Shown here piece by piece: positions 1 through 9,114 of a DNA stretch of 64,000 nucleotides. The notes beneath the pieces are model-generated. The model made no database searches, was not told where the DNA came from, and saw nothing but the letters and a program-made list of their open reading frames with translations. The DNA is from UBA8337 sp965221415. Lineage in GTDB: Bacteria; Pseudomonadota; Alphaproteobacteria; RS24. Each line of letters starts with the position of its first letter. Positions within the stretch are counted from its first letter, which is position 1. The stretch is from the NCBI GenBank assembly GCA_965221415.1, contig OZ244887.1, positions 1,612,001 to 1,676,000 of the forward strand, written 5' to 3'. The position numbers and the translations under genes were made by a program.

Positions 1-827
1 CCAATCACTGCGGGTGGCAGATTTTTCAGATTCTCGTTCAGCGCGGGATTGGCATAAGGGTGATCCATATTTTTGCCATCGGGAAAAACCGTCGCGTTGA
101 AAAAATCCATCGTCGCGGTGTTGAGCGGAAAACACTCAGCGCAACTCACAAGCGAGCCAGTCGCCGTCTCTTCGTCAAAATTGGTGGCTACCCAAGGATA
201 AGCCAAACATTGCGCCGCCGGCTGCACCCCGCCTGCATCGCGCAAAACTTGTGCCATGGTCGCACAAATAAGCCCCCCCGCACTATCGCCAGCCAACGCC
301 ACACGACGCGGGTCAATGCCCAAATCGGCTGCATTATCCTGCACATAAGCCCATAGCGTCAGCCCATCTTCAATCGGGGCAGGAAAATCGCTCTCAGGAC
401 ATAAGTGATAATCCAACGAAATAACTTTCGCGTCGCACTCATCGGCCAGCACCGAGCAAAAATAATCATCGCTCAAATGATGCATCACCACAAAACCACC
501 CTGATGAAAAAAGCACACGGCGGGGTCGGCATCGGTGGCATCGCGCGGGCTATAAATACGCGCCTTCATATCGCCAATCATTGTGTCCTCAATCGTCACG
601 CCCGCGCGACGCGGCAAGCCCATCGCATCAAACGCATCTGCGCCCTCACGCCATGCCGCGACCGTCTCGGGCGGGTCGCCTGCGTCGGCGGCGGCCATAT
701 TGGCGACAATCTGGATGTTCGCATCCAGCACATTGCCATCAATCTCAAGCGGTGCGCCCGCAATGCGGCGCGTGATAAAATGCGGCATACTGCGTAGCAC
801 ACCCAAAATAAGATTCTGCAAACTCAT
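1..827 (-). CDS. alpha/beta hydrolase of the HSL/esterase family, 3' end cut by window
   Basis: Reading from the ATG at 827 gives about 275 residues before the window ends, so the C-terminus is missing. The protein has the hormone-sensitive-lipase layout: an oxyanion-hole segment HQGGF (a variant of HGGG) and the nucleophile elbow GDSAGG with the catalytic Ser. It probably hydrolyses short-chain carboxylic esters; the substrate is unknown. The catalytic His lies outside the window. It is co-directional with arsC, pyrD and lysS, with about 77 bases separating it from arsC. Family assignment is firm, specificity is not. Confidence 0.8.
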   Translation of the reverse strand, partial: MSLQNLILGVLRSMPHFITRRIAGAPLEIDGNVLDANIQIVANMAAADAGDPPETVAAWREGADAFDAMGLPRRAGVTIEDTMIGDMKARIYSPRDATDADPAVCFFHQGGFVVMHHLSDDYFCSVLADECDAKVISLDYHLCPESDFPAPIEDGLTLWAYVQDNAADLGIDPRRVALAGDSAGGLICATMAQVLRDAGGVQPAAQCLAYPWVATNFDEETATGSLVSCAECFPLNTATMDFFNATVFPDGKNMDHPYANPALNENLKNLPPAVI

Positions 828-904
828 AAGAAACCCTCCCCTTTTGAGATTGATGAGACCTATCTAAGCGCAAAACTTGCGGCAAAGCCAATCAAAACAT
901 CGCG

Positions 905-1249
905 CTATAAAAACTGCGCCGCCAATTCGGGCGGACGGCAAATCATCGCCTTATCAGAAGACTCCACAAGCGGACGCTCCATCAAAATCGGATGCGCGGC
1001 CATCGCGGCAATCAGTTTGGCCTCATCGGTTTCATCTGCGAGGGCTTGCTCTTTATATATTGCCTCGCCCGTGCGCATCATCGCACGGGTCTCAACGCCC
1101 ATCTTATCGCGCAGAGCGCTAAGCGCCGTTGCATCGAGCGGCGACTTCAGATATTCGACAATCTCCACCTCGGCACCCCCATCGGTTAAAATAGCCAGTG
1201 CCGCGCGCGATTTCGAACAACGCGGATTATGAAAAATCGTGACAGACAC
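905..1249 (-). CDS. arsC: ArsC-family reductase (glutaredoxin-dependent arsenate reductase type)
   Basis: A 114-residue thioredoxin-fold protein of the ArsC/Spx superfamily. The N-terminal motif NPRCSKSR carries the single redox Cys (Cys11), and the later motif HPILMERPLV carries a conserved Arg of the family. Known ArsC proteins reduce arsenate with glutathione and glutaredoxin; many chromosomal YfgD-like copies have no proven arsenate role. The start is GTG, chosen because a perfect AGGAGG lies at 1255-1260, five bases upstream; a nearby ATG is out of frame. It sits 9 bases after pyrD, so co-transcription with lysS-pyrD is likely. No ars regulator or efflux pump is nearby. Confidence 0.8.
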   Translation of the reverse strand: MSVTIFHNPRCSKSRAALAILTDGGAEVEIVEYLKSPLDATALSALRDKMGVETRAMMRTGEAIYKEQALADETDEAKLIAAMAAHPILMERPLVESSDKAMICRPPELAAQFL

Positions 1250-1258
1250 ATGCGCCTC

Positions 1259-2275
1259 CTATTTATGGTCACTGCCAATGGCATGTTTTATGGTTTCAAA
1301 ACCATCCTGACGCAATAGCTGCACCAGTTCTTGCTTCATGCGCCGCACCAGACTGGGGCCTTCATAAATCAGCCCCGTATAAAGCTGCACAAGGCTTGCG
1401 CCAGCGCGGATTTTCGCATAGGCCTGCGCCGCACGCGCCACGCCGCCAACCCCGATAAGCGTCAATTTACCCTGAGTGGCGGCATAAACTTGCGACAGCA
1501 TATCGGTGGACACATCAAATATTGGCTGGCCAGACAGACCGCCCTCCTCTGCCATGACTGTGTTGGAAATAATCAGCCCGTCAATATTATTGGCCAGTGC
1601 CAAAGCGCCAATCTCGCATGCGTGCGCCATATCAAGGTCGGGCGCGATTTTCACCAATATCGGCGTATTCGGCGCGGCCATTCTGACGCGCTGCATAATC
1701 TCAAGCACCGCGTCGGGTGCTTGTAAATCGCGCAAGTTCGGCGTGTTCGGCGATGAGATATTGACCGTCAGATAATCCGCCATAGCACCAAACCGCGCCG
1801 CACCCGTCTGGTAATCATCGATACGATTTTGCGCGTCTTTATTGGCACCGATATTCACCCCAACGACCCGTGTATCGGGTCGCGACGTGCGAAACGCCTG
1901 CAAGCGGCGCGCCACCCTATCGTGACCCTGATTGTTAAAGCCAAGCCGATTTATCAGCGCTTCATCTTGGGGCAGGCGAAATACGCGGGGTGTTGGATTG
2001 CCCGATTGCGGCAGTGGTGTCACCGTGCCAATTTCGGTAAAGCCAAAGCCTGCGCCATGCACGCCCGCCATCGCCTCGCCATCCTTGTCAAAGCCCGCCG
2101 CCATGCCAAACGGATTGTCAAACTTTAGCCCCATAAGGCTCTGCGACAATTCGGGCGCCTCGGGCTTATACGTCACGACCGCGCCGAGCATTTGCAAGCC
2201 CCGAATCGTTAAGCGGTGGGCGCGTTCTGGCGGCAGCGTAAATAAAAGCGGGCGCATGGCACGATATAGCGACAT
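1259..2275 (-). CDS. pyrD: dihydroorotate dehydrogenase (quinone), class 2
   Basis: A 338-residue FMN enzyme that oxidises dihydroorotate to orotate in pyrimidine synthesis and passes electrons to membrane quinone. The N-terminal helical extension (residues about 1-35, with PPERAH) is the membrane-association element of class 2 enzymes. The segment VNISSPNTPNLRDLQ contains the catalytic Ser typical of class 2, and the GVGGV stretch is the phosphate-binding loop. The ATG overlaps the stop of lysS by one base (TAATG), so the two are translationally linked. Confidence 0.95.
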   Translation of the reverse strand: MSLYRAMRPLLFTLPPERAHRLTIRGLQMLGAVVTYKPEAPELSQSLMGLKFDNPFGMAAGFDKDGEAMAGVHGAGFGFTEIGTVTPLPQSGNPTPRVFRLPQDEALINRLGFNNQGHDRVARRLQAFRTSRPDTRVVGVNIGANKDAQNRIDDYQTGAARFGAMADYLTVNISSPNTPNLRDLQAPDAVLEIMQRVRMAAPNTPILVKIAPDLDMAHACEIGALALANNIDGLIISNTVMAEEGGLSGQPIFDVSTDMLSQVYAATQGKLTLIGVGGVARAAQAYAKIRAGASLVQLYTGLIYEGPSLVRRMKQELVQLLRQDGFETIKHAIGSDHK

Positions 2276-3861
2276 TACACGCGCCTCGTTATCAGTCTAT
2301 CAGCCAGCCCATCTTCAATCAGCGTGCAGGTGCGCGTAAGGCCGTAAAGGGCAGCGAAAGAGCCAAAACGCGGCCCTTGCGATTGCCCCAGCAAAATCTC
2401 ATACAACGCCTGAAACCAACCGCGCAAATTGTCATCAAAATGCGCTTTGCCAACCGCATAGATTTCCGTCTGGATGGTTTCGCCATCGGCATCAGCGGGA
2501 AGCGCGCTCAACTTGTCGTGCAAATCCTGCAGCGCGACCCGTTCATCATCTGTGGCGGCGCGATAGGTTTTGTTCGGGGCGACAAAATCGCGATAATAAG
2601 TCAGCGCATAATCGGTCAATCGGTCGAGAAACGGATGCGTCTGCGCTGTGACACCCGCTGCATAACTATCGATAAAGCCCCAAAGCACCTGCTTATTTTC
2701 AGCATTAGAGGCCGATACGAGATTGAGCAGCAACGCAAAGCTCACTGGCGATGCACTATCTGGCACTTCGCCATTATGGATATGGTAGGCCGGATTGGTG
2801 AGCTTTTGGGTATCGTCCATGGCGGCATATTTATCGACAAAGGTAATATATTCATCGACCGCTTTCGGAATCACATCGAAGTGCAGACGCTTGGCTTTGC
2901 GCGGGGCTTGAAACATATAAAGCGATAGGCTCTCGGGCGGTGCATAGGTCAGCCATTGCTCGATGGTCAGGCCATTGCCTTTCGATTTGGAAATCTTCTC
3001 GCCCTTATCATCGAGGAATAGCTCATACGAAAAGCCTTCGGGCGGCGTGTGGCCGAGCGCTTGCGTAATGCGCGACGATAATGTGACGCTTTCCGATAAA
3101 TCTTTGCCCGCCATTTCATAGTCAATCCCCAGTGCTGCCCAGCGCATCGCCCAGTCGGCTTTCCATTGCAACTTGCAGTTTCCGCCCGTGACGCTGGTCT
3201 CGATAGTCGCGCCACTATCTGGATGCGTGTAGCGCACCAAGCCAGCCGCCACATCTAGCGGCTCGATAGCGACCATCAACACGCGGCCTGTTTCGGGACA
3301 AATCGGCAAAAAGGGCGAATATGTCTGGCGACGCGCCTCGCCCAAAGTCGGCAAAATAATCGACTGCACTTTGTCATAATTTTCTAGCACCTTCAAAAGC
3401 GTCGCATCAAACGCGCCCGAGCGATACATATGCGTCGCGCTGGTAAACTCATACGCAAAACCAAAGCCATCAAGAAACGCCTGCAAGCGCGCATTATTAT
3501 GCGCTCCAAAACTATCATGCGTGCCGAACGGGTCTGGCACAGAGGTCAGCGGCATTTCAAGATGCGCCGCCAGCATATCGCTATTGGGCAAATTATCAGG
3601 CACTTTGCGCAAGCCATCCATATCATCGGAAAAACAAATCAGCCGCGTCTCGATGTTCGGAGCTAAAAGCTGAAACGCATGACGCACCATCGTGGTACGC
3701 GCCACCTCGCCAAATGTCCCAATATGCGGCAAGCCCGACGGGCCATAGCCAGTTTCAAAACAAACCTCGCTCAGCCCAAGCTTCTCGGCACGCGCCACGA
3801 CTTTGCGTGCTTCGTCAAACGCCCATGCTTTGGTGGTCTCTGCGGCTTGTAAAAGGGACAT
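2275..3861 (-). CDS. lysS: lysyl-tRNA synthetase, class I
   Basis: A 528-residue class I lysyl-tRNA synthetase that charges tRNA-Lys. The HIGH-type motif reads PHIGTFGEVA (about residue 46) and the KMSKS-type motif reads KISKSKGNG (about residue 290), so it is unrelated to the class II LysRS of Escherichia coli. Class I LysRS is typical of archaea and also of many alphaproteobacteria and spirochaetes. It is first in a reverse-strand run with pyrD, arsC and an esterase. No class II lysS occurs in the window. Confidence 0.94.
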   Translation of the reverse strand: MSLLQAAETTKAWAFDEARKVVARAEKLGLSEVCFETGYGPSGLPHIGTFGEVARTTMVRHAFQLLAPNIETRLICFSDDMDGLRKVPDNLPNSDMLAAHLEMPLTSVPDPFGTHDSFGAHNNARLQAFLDGFGFAYEFTSATHMYRSGAFDATLLKVLENYDKVQSIILPTLGEARRQTYSPFLPICPETGRVLMVAIEPLDVAAGLVRYTHPDSGATIETSVTGGNCKLQWKADWAMRWAALGIDYEMAGKDLSESVTLSSRITQALGHTPPEGFSYELFLDDKGEKISKSKGNGLTIEQWLTYAPPESLSLYMFQAPRKAKRLHFDVIPKAVDEYITFVDKYAAMDDTQKLTNPAYHIHNGEVPDSASPVSFALLLNLVSASNAENKQVLWGFIDSYAAGVTAQTHPFLDRLTDYALTYYRDFVAPNKTYRAATDDERVALQDLHDKLSALPADADGETIQTEIYAVGKAHFDDNLRGWFQALYEILLGQSQGPRFGSFAALYGLTRTCTLIEDGLADRLITRRV

Positions 3862-3882
3862 AAATCATCCTAGCTTATCTTA

Positions 3883-4302
3883 ATGAAAGAGCAAACAGAC
3901 AAACTCGGTTTATCGCCGCAGGATGCCGCTTTAGCAGCACTCGTGCTGGCGCATCATTTGGGGGCATATGACGCAGCAAGCTTGAGCTTACATATCGCCA
4001 GTGCGCCCGCTTTCGATAACGAAGCCGATGCGCGCCTTGAATTCATCGCACCGCTCATCCGCGACATGGCTGCCGCGCCAGAAGGATTTGAAGCGGTTTT
4101 GGATGTGATTGCCGCCGCCGTCACGCAGCCCCAAGCGCCCACAGTCTATGCGCTAAGCGCTGATTATATCGCTGTGCATGGTGCTGCCACTCCAGAGGAA
4201 ATAAGATTTCTTGAGCGTCTTGGCGAAGCCTTACAGATTGGACGGCTCACCCGTGCCGCCCTCGATAGCGCAGCTCTTGCGCGCGCGGGCGACTTGACAT
4301 GA
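3883..4302 (+). CDS. TerB-like small acidic helical protein
   Basis: A 139-residue acidic, alanine-rich, predominantly helical protein without signal peptide or membrane segments. The spacing of acidic residues and the ending (RFLERLGEALQI followed by a short helix) resemble the TerB/DjlA-N fold seen in tellurite-resistance-associated proteins. Similarity is judged by eye only, so the function is unproven. The last four bases overlap the start of the downstream fatty-acid hydroxylase (ATGA), pointing to coupled translation. It is divergent from lysS, with 21 bases between them. Confidence 0.6.
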   Translation: MKEQTDKLGLSPQDAALAALVLAHHLGAYDAASLSLHIASAPAFDNEADARLEFIAPLIRDMAAAPEGFEAVLDVIAAAVTQPQAPTVYALSADYIAVHGAATPEEIRFLERLGEALQIGRLTRAALDSAALARAGDLT

Positions 4303-5084
4303 CAGCGATGAGCGCTTTCATCACGGATTACGAAACGCCCTTGCGGATGGGTGCGTTTTTCGGCCTGCTCTTGCTGTTCGGGCTGCTCGAGCGTTTGCGC
4401 CCGCGCCGTCGTCAACATGTGGGGGTGCGCCCTTTCGCAACCAGTATGGCTTTTGGCGTGCTAAATGCGGGGCTGTTGCGGGTGGTCGTGCCGGGGGGAC
4501 TGGTCGTTATCGCCTTCACCTATGGACATAACGGGCTGATGAGTTATCTCACGCTGCCGCTATGGGTCGAGTTCATCGCCTGCTTGGTGCTGCTGGATCT
4601 ATTGCTCTATTGGCAACACCGCCTGTTTCATAAAGTCGACTGGTTATGGCGATTGCACAGCGCGCATCATGGCGACCGTGCGCTGAATGTATCATCTGCC
4701 GTGCGCTTTCACCCGGGCGAAGCCTTGCTGAGCGTTCTCATTAAAGGCGCGGCGATTGTCGCGTTGGGCGCGCCCGTGGCGGCGGTGATTTTATTTGAAG
4801 TGCTGCTCAATGGTGCGGCCTTGTTTAACCACGCCAATTGGTCGCTGGGGCGCGCGGATGCTATATTGCGAAAACTCATTGTCACCCCCGACATGCATCG
4901 GCTGCACCATTCGCGCGACGATGCCGAAAGCCGAAAAAACTTCGGATTCTTTTTGTCGCTTTGGGATTCCCTTTTTGGCAGCTACAAATCTGACCCTGCA
5001 CAGCCGCACGAAACCATCGCGCTTGGCATTGACGATATGCCCGATGATGGATTTCTGGCGACACTTACGCATCCTCTTAAATGA
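4299..5084 (+). CDS. sterol desaturase/fatty acid hydroxylase family membrane protein
   Basis: A 261-residue integral membrane di-iron oxygenase. Hydrophobic segments lie near residues 10-25, 45-75 and 80-105. The histidine clusters that bind the di-iron site are present: HRLFH at about 107-111, HSAHH at about 120-124, and HRLHH at about 200-204. Members hydroxylate or desaturate lipids such as carotenoids, sterols, fatty acids or alkylglycerols; which one cannot be told here. It overlaps the TerB-like gene by four bases. Confidence 0.88.
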   Translation: MTAMSAFITDYETPLRMGAFFGLLLLFGLLERLRPRRRQHVGVRPFATSMAFGVLNAGLLRVVVPGGLVVIAFTYGHNGLMSYLTLPLWVEFIACLVLLDLLLYWQHRLFHKVDWLWRLHSAHHGDRALNVSSAVRFHPGEALLSVLIKGAAIVALGAPVAAVILFEVLLNGAALFNHANWSLGRADAILRKLIVTPDMHRLHHSRDDAESRKNFGFFLSLWDSLFGSYKSDPAQPHETIALGIDDMPDDGFLATLTHPLK

Positions 5085-5218
5085 AATCACCGCCAATTGT
5101 GGGCAGTTTGTGGAAGCTTTGTGCATAAGGGGTCGAAATTCTAGCGCTGCTGTGCGTGCAAAATAGAATTCGGTCTAAAGTTGTTTGTCATCGCCTCACC
5201 CCCGCGCCATGATTTTGT

Positions 5219-6640
5219 ATGACCGAATCAACTCATGAACTCATCCATCCGAAGGTTATAGACGCGTCCTTTATTCAGCCCGCCACAGCAGAGCAGACAT
5301 GTCGTGATGCGCCGCTATATATACCGATTATAGGGTTGGCTATCTTTTTTCTGGTCGGCATGATTGTGTTGCCAAGCGCAAAATATCTATTATTTATCTG
5401 CTACGGCCTTATCATCATCGGATGGATACCCGCCATCATTGGCGTGGTTCAATTAGGGTGGGCGCGTTATTTTTCCAAAGCCGCTAAACCACACGACGCA
5501 CCCGCACCGCCGCCACAAGACTTGCCCTCAATAACAATCCTGCTGCCCGTTCACAAAGAAGAAAACATGCTCGCGCAACTGTTGGACACATTAAACGCGT
5601 TTAACTACCCACGCGAAAAACTAGAATGTCTGGTGCTGATGGAAGCCGCCGACCATGACACCATGCAGGCGGCGATGCAGATAGACTGGCCTTCATTTTG
5701 TCACCTGATGCGTATGCCTGCCACAGAGCCAACAACGAAAGCCCGTGCTTGTAATTATGCACTCAGCGTGACGCATGGTGATTTACTGGTTATTTTCGAT
5801 GCCGAAGACCGTCCGCATGTAGACCAGTTACACGAAGCAGCAACGACGTTCATGGCGGCCAATGCGCAAGAAAACAGCAAACTCGCATGTTTGCAAGCAC
5901 CTCTGCATATCCAAATAGGTGATTCAGAAACTTGGTTGCAATATCAATTCGCGTTGGAATATCGAGTGCTGTTTTATGGCTATTTACCTTGCGTAAGCCA
6001 TTCCTGTAGCAGCCTGCCTTTGGGCGGTTCATCGAATTATTTCAGCACCGATATCTTGCGCGAACTGGGCGGATGGGATGACTATAATCTGACCGAAGAT
6101 GCAGATTTAGGTGTCAAGCTGGCACGTAACGGCTATCAAACCAAAATGCTGACACTACCGACGATAGAAAATGCACCCCATAATTATAAGGTTTGGCGTC
6201 GCCAACGCACACGTTGGATTTCTGGCCATATCCAAACAGTCTATGCGCATAACGACTCCCCCGATTGGCGTACAAAAGAAGTATGGCAATGGCTCGCATG
6301 TATGGTCATTTTATATGCACGTCTGGCCACCGTGCCGACGTATATTTTTAGCTTCATCGTACTCGTCGAAGATATCGTGCGGGATGACTTTGTGTGGCAT
6401 CCCATCTTATTCGTTCCACTAGCCATTCTCGCCATTTGGTTTGGTATATTGGTAGTATTCGCACCACACCCCACCATAATAGGTCGCATCTGGTTGGCCA
6501 TCGGCCATATTTTTTACTGGCTGATTGGCCTTCCAGCTTTCTTCAACGCTTGTAAACGTATGGCATTCGGGCAATTAGAGTGGTTAAAATCACCGCATCA
6601 GCCTTACCAACTGATACCCAAAACACCGAACCCGCGCTAG
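5219..6640 (+). CDS. membrane-embedded family 2 glycosyltransferase
   Basis: A 473-residue processive-type GT2 enzyme. Two hydrophobic segments (about residues 38-58 and 62-85) precede the catalytic domain. That domain has the DAED metal-binding stretch (about 187), a TEDADLG acceptor motif (about 293) and QRTRW (the QxxRW signature, about 332). At least three more membrane spans follow (about 360-460). This resembles cellulose-synthase-like and N-acetylglucosaminyltransferase proteins that make and export a polysaccharide or transfer sugar to a lipid. No PilZ domain or polysaccharide operon is attached. Its tail meets lrgB tail to tail with three bases between. Confidence 0.85.
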   Translation: MTESTHELIHPKVIDASFIQPATAEQTCRDAPLYIPIIGLAIFFLVGMIVLPSAKYLLFICYGLIIIGWIPAIIGVVQLGWARYFSKAAKPHDAPAPPPQDLPSITILLPVHKEENMLAQLLDTLNAFNYPREKLECLVLMEAADHDTMQAAMQIDWPSFCHLMRMPATEPTTKARACNYALSVTHGDLLVIFDAEDRPHVDQLHEAATTFMAANAQENSKLACLQAPLHIQIGDSETWLQYQFALEYRVLFYGYLPCVSHSCSSLPLGGSSNYFSTDILRELGGWDDYNLTEDADLGVKLARNGYQTKMLTLPTIENAPHNYKVWRRQRTRWISGHIQTVYAHNDSPDWRTKEVWQWLACMVILYARLATVPTYIFSFIVLVEDIVRDDFVWHPILFVPLAILAIWFGILVVFAPHPTIIGRIWLAIGHIFYWLIGLPAFFNACKRMAFGQLEWLKSPHQPYQLIPKTPNPR

Positions 6641-6643
6641 CCC

Positions 6644-7345
6644 CTACAAAAAAACAGGCAGAACAAGACTTGTCAGCACGCCGTTCACCCCCATCGCTAA
6701 CCCTGCAAAACTACCAACCAGAGCCGAACGTCGCACCGCTTCGGCCATGCCAATGCCGTGGGCGGCAACCCCCAAAGCGATGCCTTGTGCGCGTAAATCA
6801 GTAAGGCCAAATAAGCCGAACAAACGCGGGGCGACCAACACGCCAAAATTTCCCGTCAGGATAACAATGCCCATCGCCAAAGCAGGCAGGCCGCCAATTT
6901 CTTGCGCGACACCAAACGCCATCGGCGAGGTAATGGATTTCACCGCCACCGTCGCCTGCAACGCGGCATCGAAATCAAGCAGCGCGGCCATCGCCACCGC
7001 ACAGCCCACCGCAAGCGCCGAGCCAAAAATCATCGCCCCCAAAAACGACTTGGCCGCACGACGAATAACATGGCGATTATCGTAAATCGGCACGCCAATC
7101 GAGACCGTCGACAGCGCCAAAGCATAAAGCAACCAATCGCCGCCGCTTTGATAGTGCGCCAACTCAATGTCAAAAATCAGCAGCCCCGCAATAAGCAGCC
7201 CCGCCACCCATAATAAAGGTTGCGCCCAACCCGCATCATGAGCCCGCGCGCGCAAACGTACCCCTATAAAATAAAGCCCAATAGTCAGCGCCAGCCAAAA
7301 CAGCCCTTCGCTCCCGAGCAAATCTGGCAGATTAGTCAGGTGCAT
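6644..7345 (-). CDS. lrgB: LrgB/CidB family membrane protein
   Basis: A 233-residue, strongly hydrophobic protein with about six membrane segments and the family stretch around KSITSPMAFGVAQEIGG. In Gram-positives the CidB/LrgB partners modulate murein hydrolase activity; related plant proteins move glycolate. The role in alphaproteobacteria is not settled. It overlaps the upstream LrgA-like gene by 14 bases, the usual two-subunit arrangement. Confidence 0.88.
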   Translation of the reverse strand: MHLTNLPDLLGSEGLFWLALTIGLYFIGVRLRARAHDAGWAQPLLWVAGLLIAGLLIFDIELAHYQSGGDWLLYALALSTVSIGVPIYDNRHVIRRAAKSFLGAMIFGSALAVGCAVAMAALLDFDAALQATVAVKSITSPMAFGVAQEIGGLPALAMGIVILTGNFGVLVAPRLFGLFGLTDLRAQGIALGVAAHGIGMAEAVRRSALVGSFAGLAMGVNGVLTSLVLPVFL

Positions 7346-7712
7346 GGTCGCTCTTTTCTATAGCAGGGGCGAATTTTTGAAATGCCCACGCCGTCGCCCA
7401 AAGCGGCAGCAGTGTCGAGACAATAATAATCAACGCCAATCGCATCCATATATCGGCCAGCAAGTCGCTCACCGCTAAAAGGCTCACCAGCGCAGGGATG
7501 AAAAACAACACCATATGCCGCAGCAAAAACCCGCTGACCAAACGAAGCCCCTCAGGCACACGGCCATAAACCATCAGCCCCGCGACCAATATCACCACGC
7601 CAAGCACTGGCGCAGGTATCGCAACACCACTCATTGCCTTCAGGATAGCGCCGCCCCAAAGCGGCAATACGAGCAAAGCAACACCACTCAAAAGGTGAAA
7701 AATAAAGGTCAT
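7332..7712 (-). CDS. lrgA: CidA/LrgA family membrane protein
   Basis: A 126-residue hydrophobic protein with four probable membrane helices, the holin-like partner of LrgB. I place the start at the ATG at 7712 because it begins directly with the first membrane segment and follows the dcd stop codon by one base (TAGCATG). A longer reading would overlap dcd by about 85 bases and add a basic, unlikely N-terminus. Dcd, LrgA and LrgB are therefore probably one transcript. Confidence 0.85.
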   Translation of the reverse strand: MTFIFHLLSGVALLVLPLWGGAILKAMSGVAIPAPVLGVVILVAGLMVYGRVPEGLRLVSGFLLRHMVLFFIPALVSLLAVSDLLADIWMRLALIIIVSTLLPLWATAWAFQKFAPAIEKSDHAPD

Positions 7713-7713
7713 G

Positions 7714-8889
7714 CTATGATTTAAAATGCTTCGACAGCTTGAGACCTTGCGCCTGATAATTCGACCCCAAGCCCGCACCATAAAGCGTCTGCGGCACATC
7801 TGTTAAGCGTTCAAAAACCAACCGTCCGATTATCTGGCGATGCTCGAGAATAAACGGCACTTCCCGCGAGCGCACCTCGAGAACAGCGCGCGCGCCCTTA
7901 CCAGAGTTAGAATCGCCCGCCTCGGCGACGCCAAATCCGGGGTCGAAAAACCCTGCATAATGCACACGAAACTCGCCCACGAGAGGATTAAACGGTACCA
8001 TTTCAGCCGCATGGCTCGGCGGAATCGTCACCGCCTCGTGCGAGGCAAGAATGTAAAACTCATCTGGGTCGAGAATGATTTGCTGCGCCGCATCATTATA
8101 AATCGGCTCCCAATATTGGCTGATGGGCAGTGCGCCCGAACGGTCGACATCGATGAGACCCGCATGGCGTTTCGCACGATAACCAACCAGACCAGATTGC
8201 TTATCGCCCTGCAAATCAATAGACAAGCCAAGCCCATGGTCAATATTGGCCGGCCCATCGACAAGGCCGATATCGGCGTGCAAACGCTCCAGCTCGACAT
8301 CGCCATGCGCCGCCGTGCCACGGCGAAAGCGCAATTGCGAAAGGCGCGACCCTGAGCGCACCAGAATCGGAAACGTCCGCGGGCTTACCTCCAAATAAAG
8401 ATGCCCCTTATAACCCGACGGGACTTTGTCAAACTCCGTGCCAAAATCCGTAATCAAACGGGTGAACACATCAATCCGCCCTGTCGAACTTTTCGGATTG
8501 GCAAAGCCTGCCGTGCGCTCGGGCAAATTGACCGCTTCCATCAACGGCACCAGATAAACACAATCGGTTTCCAGCACCGCGCCATTTTTCAAATCGACCT
8601 TGTGATAAGCCAACTGCATGAGCTTGTCGTTTACCGTGCCTTTTTCGCCGGGCAAAAAACTCGCCCGCACCCGATAAGCGACATCGCCCAGTCTCAGGTC
8701 GAGGCTTGCCGGCTGTATTTGGTCGTCCAACACCTCGCCGCCCGATGCCCATATCTGTTTTTCACGCACCATATTGGCTATCCCATGCGCGGGCAGAATA
8801 CCAACCGCATGCGTTTGCCCCTTCGTCATCAGCGGACTTTGCGCTCCCTCTTCAGGAAATAATGGTTCGGTGTGCAGGTCATTACTCAT
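7714..8889 (-). CDS. dcd: long-form 2'-deoxycytidine 5'-triphosphate deaminase
   Basis: A 391-residue protein, about twice the length of the usual 190-residue Dcd. It matches the long DCD family common in alphaproteobacteria, which looks like two tandem dUTPase-fold units. Visible landmarks are PASLDLRLGD near residue 57 and a segment with FANPKSSTGRIDVFTRLI near 128, which is the deaminase-type active-site stretch. The product dUTP feeds dTTP synthesis. The second half repeats the theme with EVRSREVPFILEH. It heads the lrgA-lrgB run. Confidence 0.88.
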   Translation of the reverse strand: MSNDLHTEPLFPEEGAQSPLMTKGQTHAVGILPAHGIANMVREKQIWASGGEVLDDQIQPASLDLRLGDVAYRVRASFLPGEKGTVNDKLMQLAYHKVDLKNGAVLETDCVYLVPLMEAVNLPERTAGFANPKSSTGRIDVFTRLITDFGTEFDKVPSGYKGHLYLEVSPRTFPILVRSGSRLSQLRFRRGTAAHGDVELERLHADIGLVDGPANIDHGLGLSIDLQGDKQSGLVGYRAKRHAGLIDVDRSGALPISQYWEPIYNDAAQQIILDPDEFYILASHEAVTIPPSHAAEMVPFNPLVGEFRVHYAGFFDPGFGVAEAGDSNSGKGARAVLEVRSREVPFILEHRQIIGRLVFERLTDVPQTLYGAGLGSNYQAQGLKLSKHFKS

Positions 8890-8951
8890 TTTTAGCTCAT
8901 TTAGCGAATCTCAATGCATGCCCTATCTTATGCGTAAAACATTATATTGTC

Positions 8952-8980
8952 TTGACGACACGACCATTATTCGACATGTT
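8952..8980 (+). promoter_or_regulatory. candidate sigma70 promoter for the riboswitch-metZ transcript
   Basis: TTGACG at 8952-8957 is spaced 17 bases from CATGTT at 8975-8980. The -35 is strong and the -10 weak (3 of 6). Initiation would fall near 8987, just before the first riboswitch helix, which supports the assignment. Confidence 0.5.
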
Positions 8981-8986
8981 TCCCCA

Positions 8987-9042
8987 ACTGTGGTGATTTG
9001 AGCCGGCTGGCTTGCGGCCACATTAAATAAACAGCTAAATTT
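8987..9042 (+). promoter_or_regulatory. SAM-II riboswitch aptamer upstream of metZ
   Basis: The segment matches the SAM-II pattern: TGATTTGAGCC, GGCTTGC, TTAAA and AGCTAAA in the expected order. The H-type pseudoknot can be drawn from the bases. Helix P1 pairs 8989-8993 (TGTGG) with 9018-9022 (CCACA). Helix P2 pairs 9005-9009 in the P1 loop with 9032-9036, four Watson-Crick pairs plus one G-U. SAM-II switches bind S-adenosylmethionine and repress methionine-synthesis genes, mainly in alphaproteobacteria. The gene behind it is metZ, the expected target. Confidence 0.9.
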
Positions 9043-9052
9043 GCCGGAGTCG

Positions 9053-9077
9053 CCGGCCTCTAAAGGTCGGTTTTTTT
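9053..9077 (+). terminator. SAM-controlled intrinsic terminator (riboswitch expression platform)
   Basis: CCGGCC at 9053-9058 pairs with GGTCGG at 9065-9070 (one G-T pair) around the loop TCTAAA, followed by seven T at 9071-9077. The 5' arm can instead pair with GCCGG at 9043-9047, or GCCGGC at 9052-9057 can pair with GCCGGC at 9002-9007 in the aptamer. These are plausible antiterminators when SAM is absent. Confidence 0.85.
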
Positions 9078-9114
9078 ATGCGATTCGCTAACCACGAGTG
9101 CATGAGGAGGAAAA

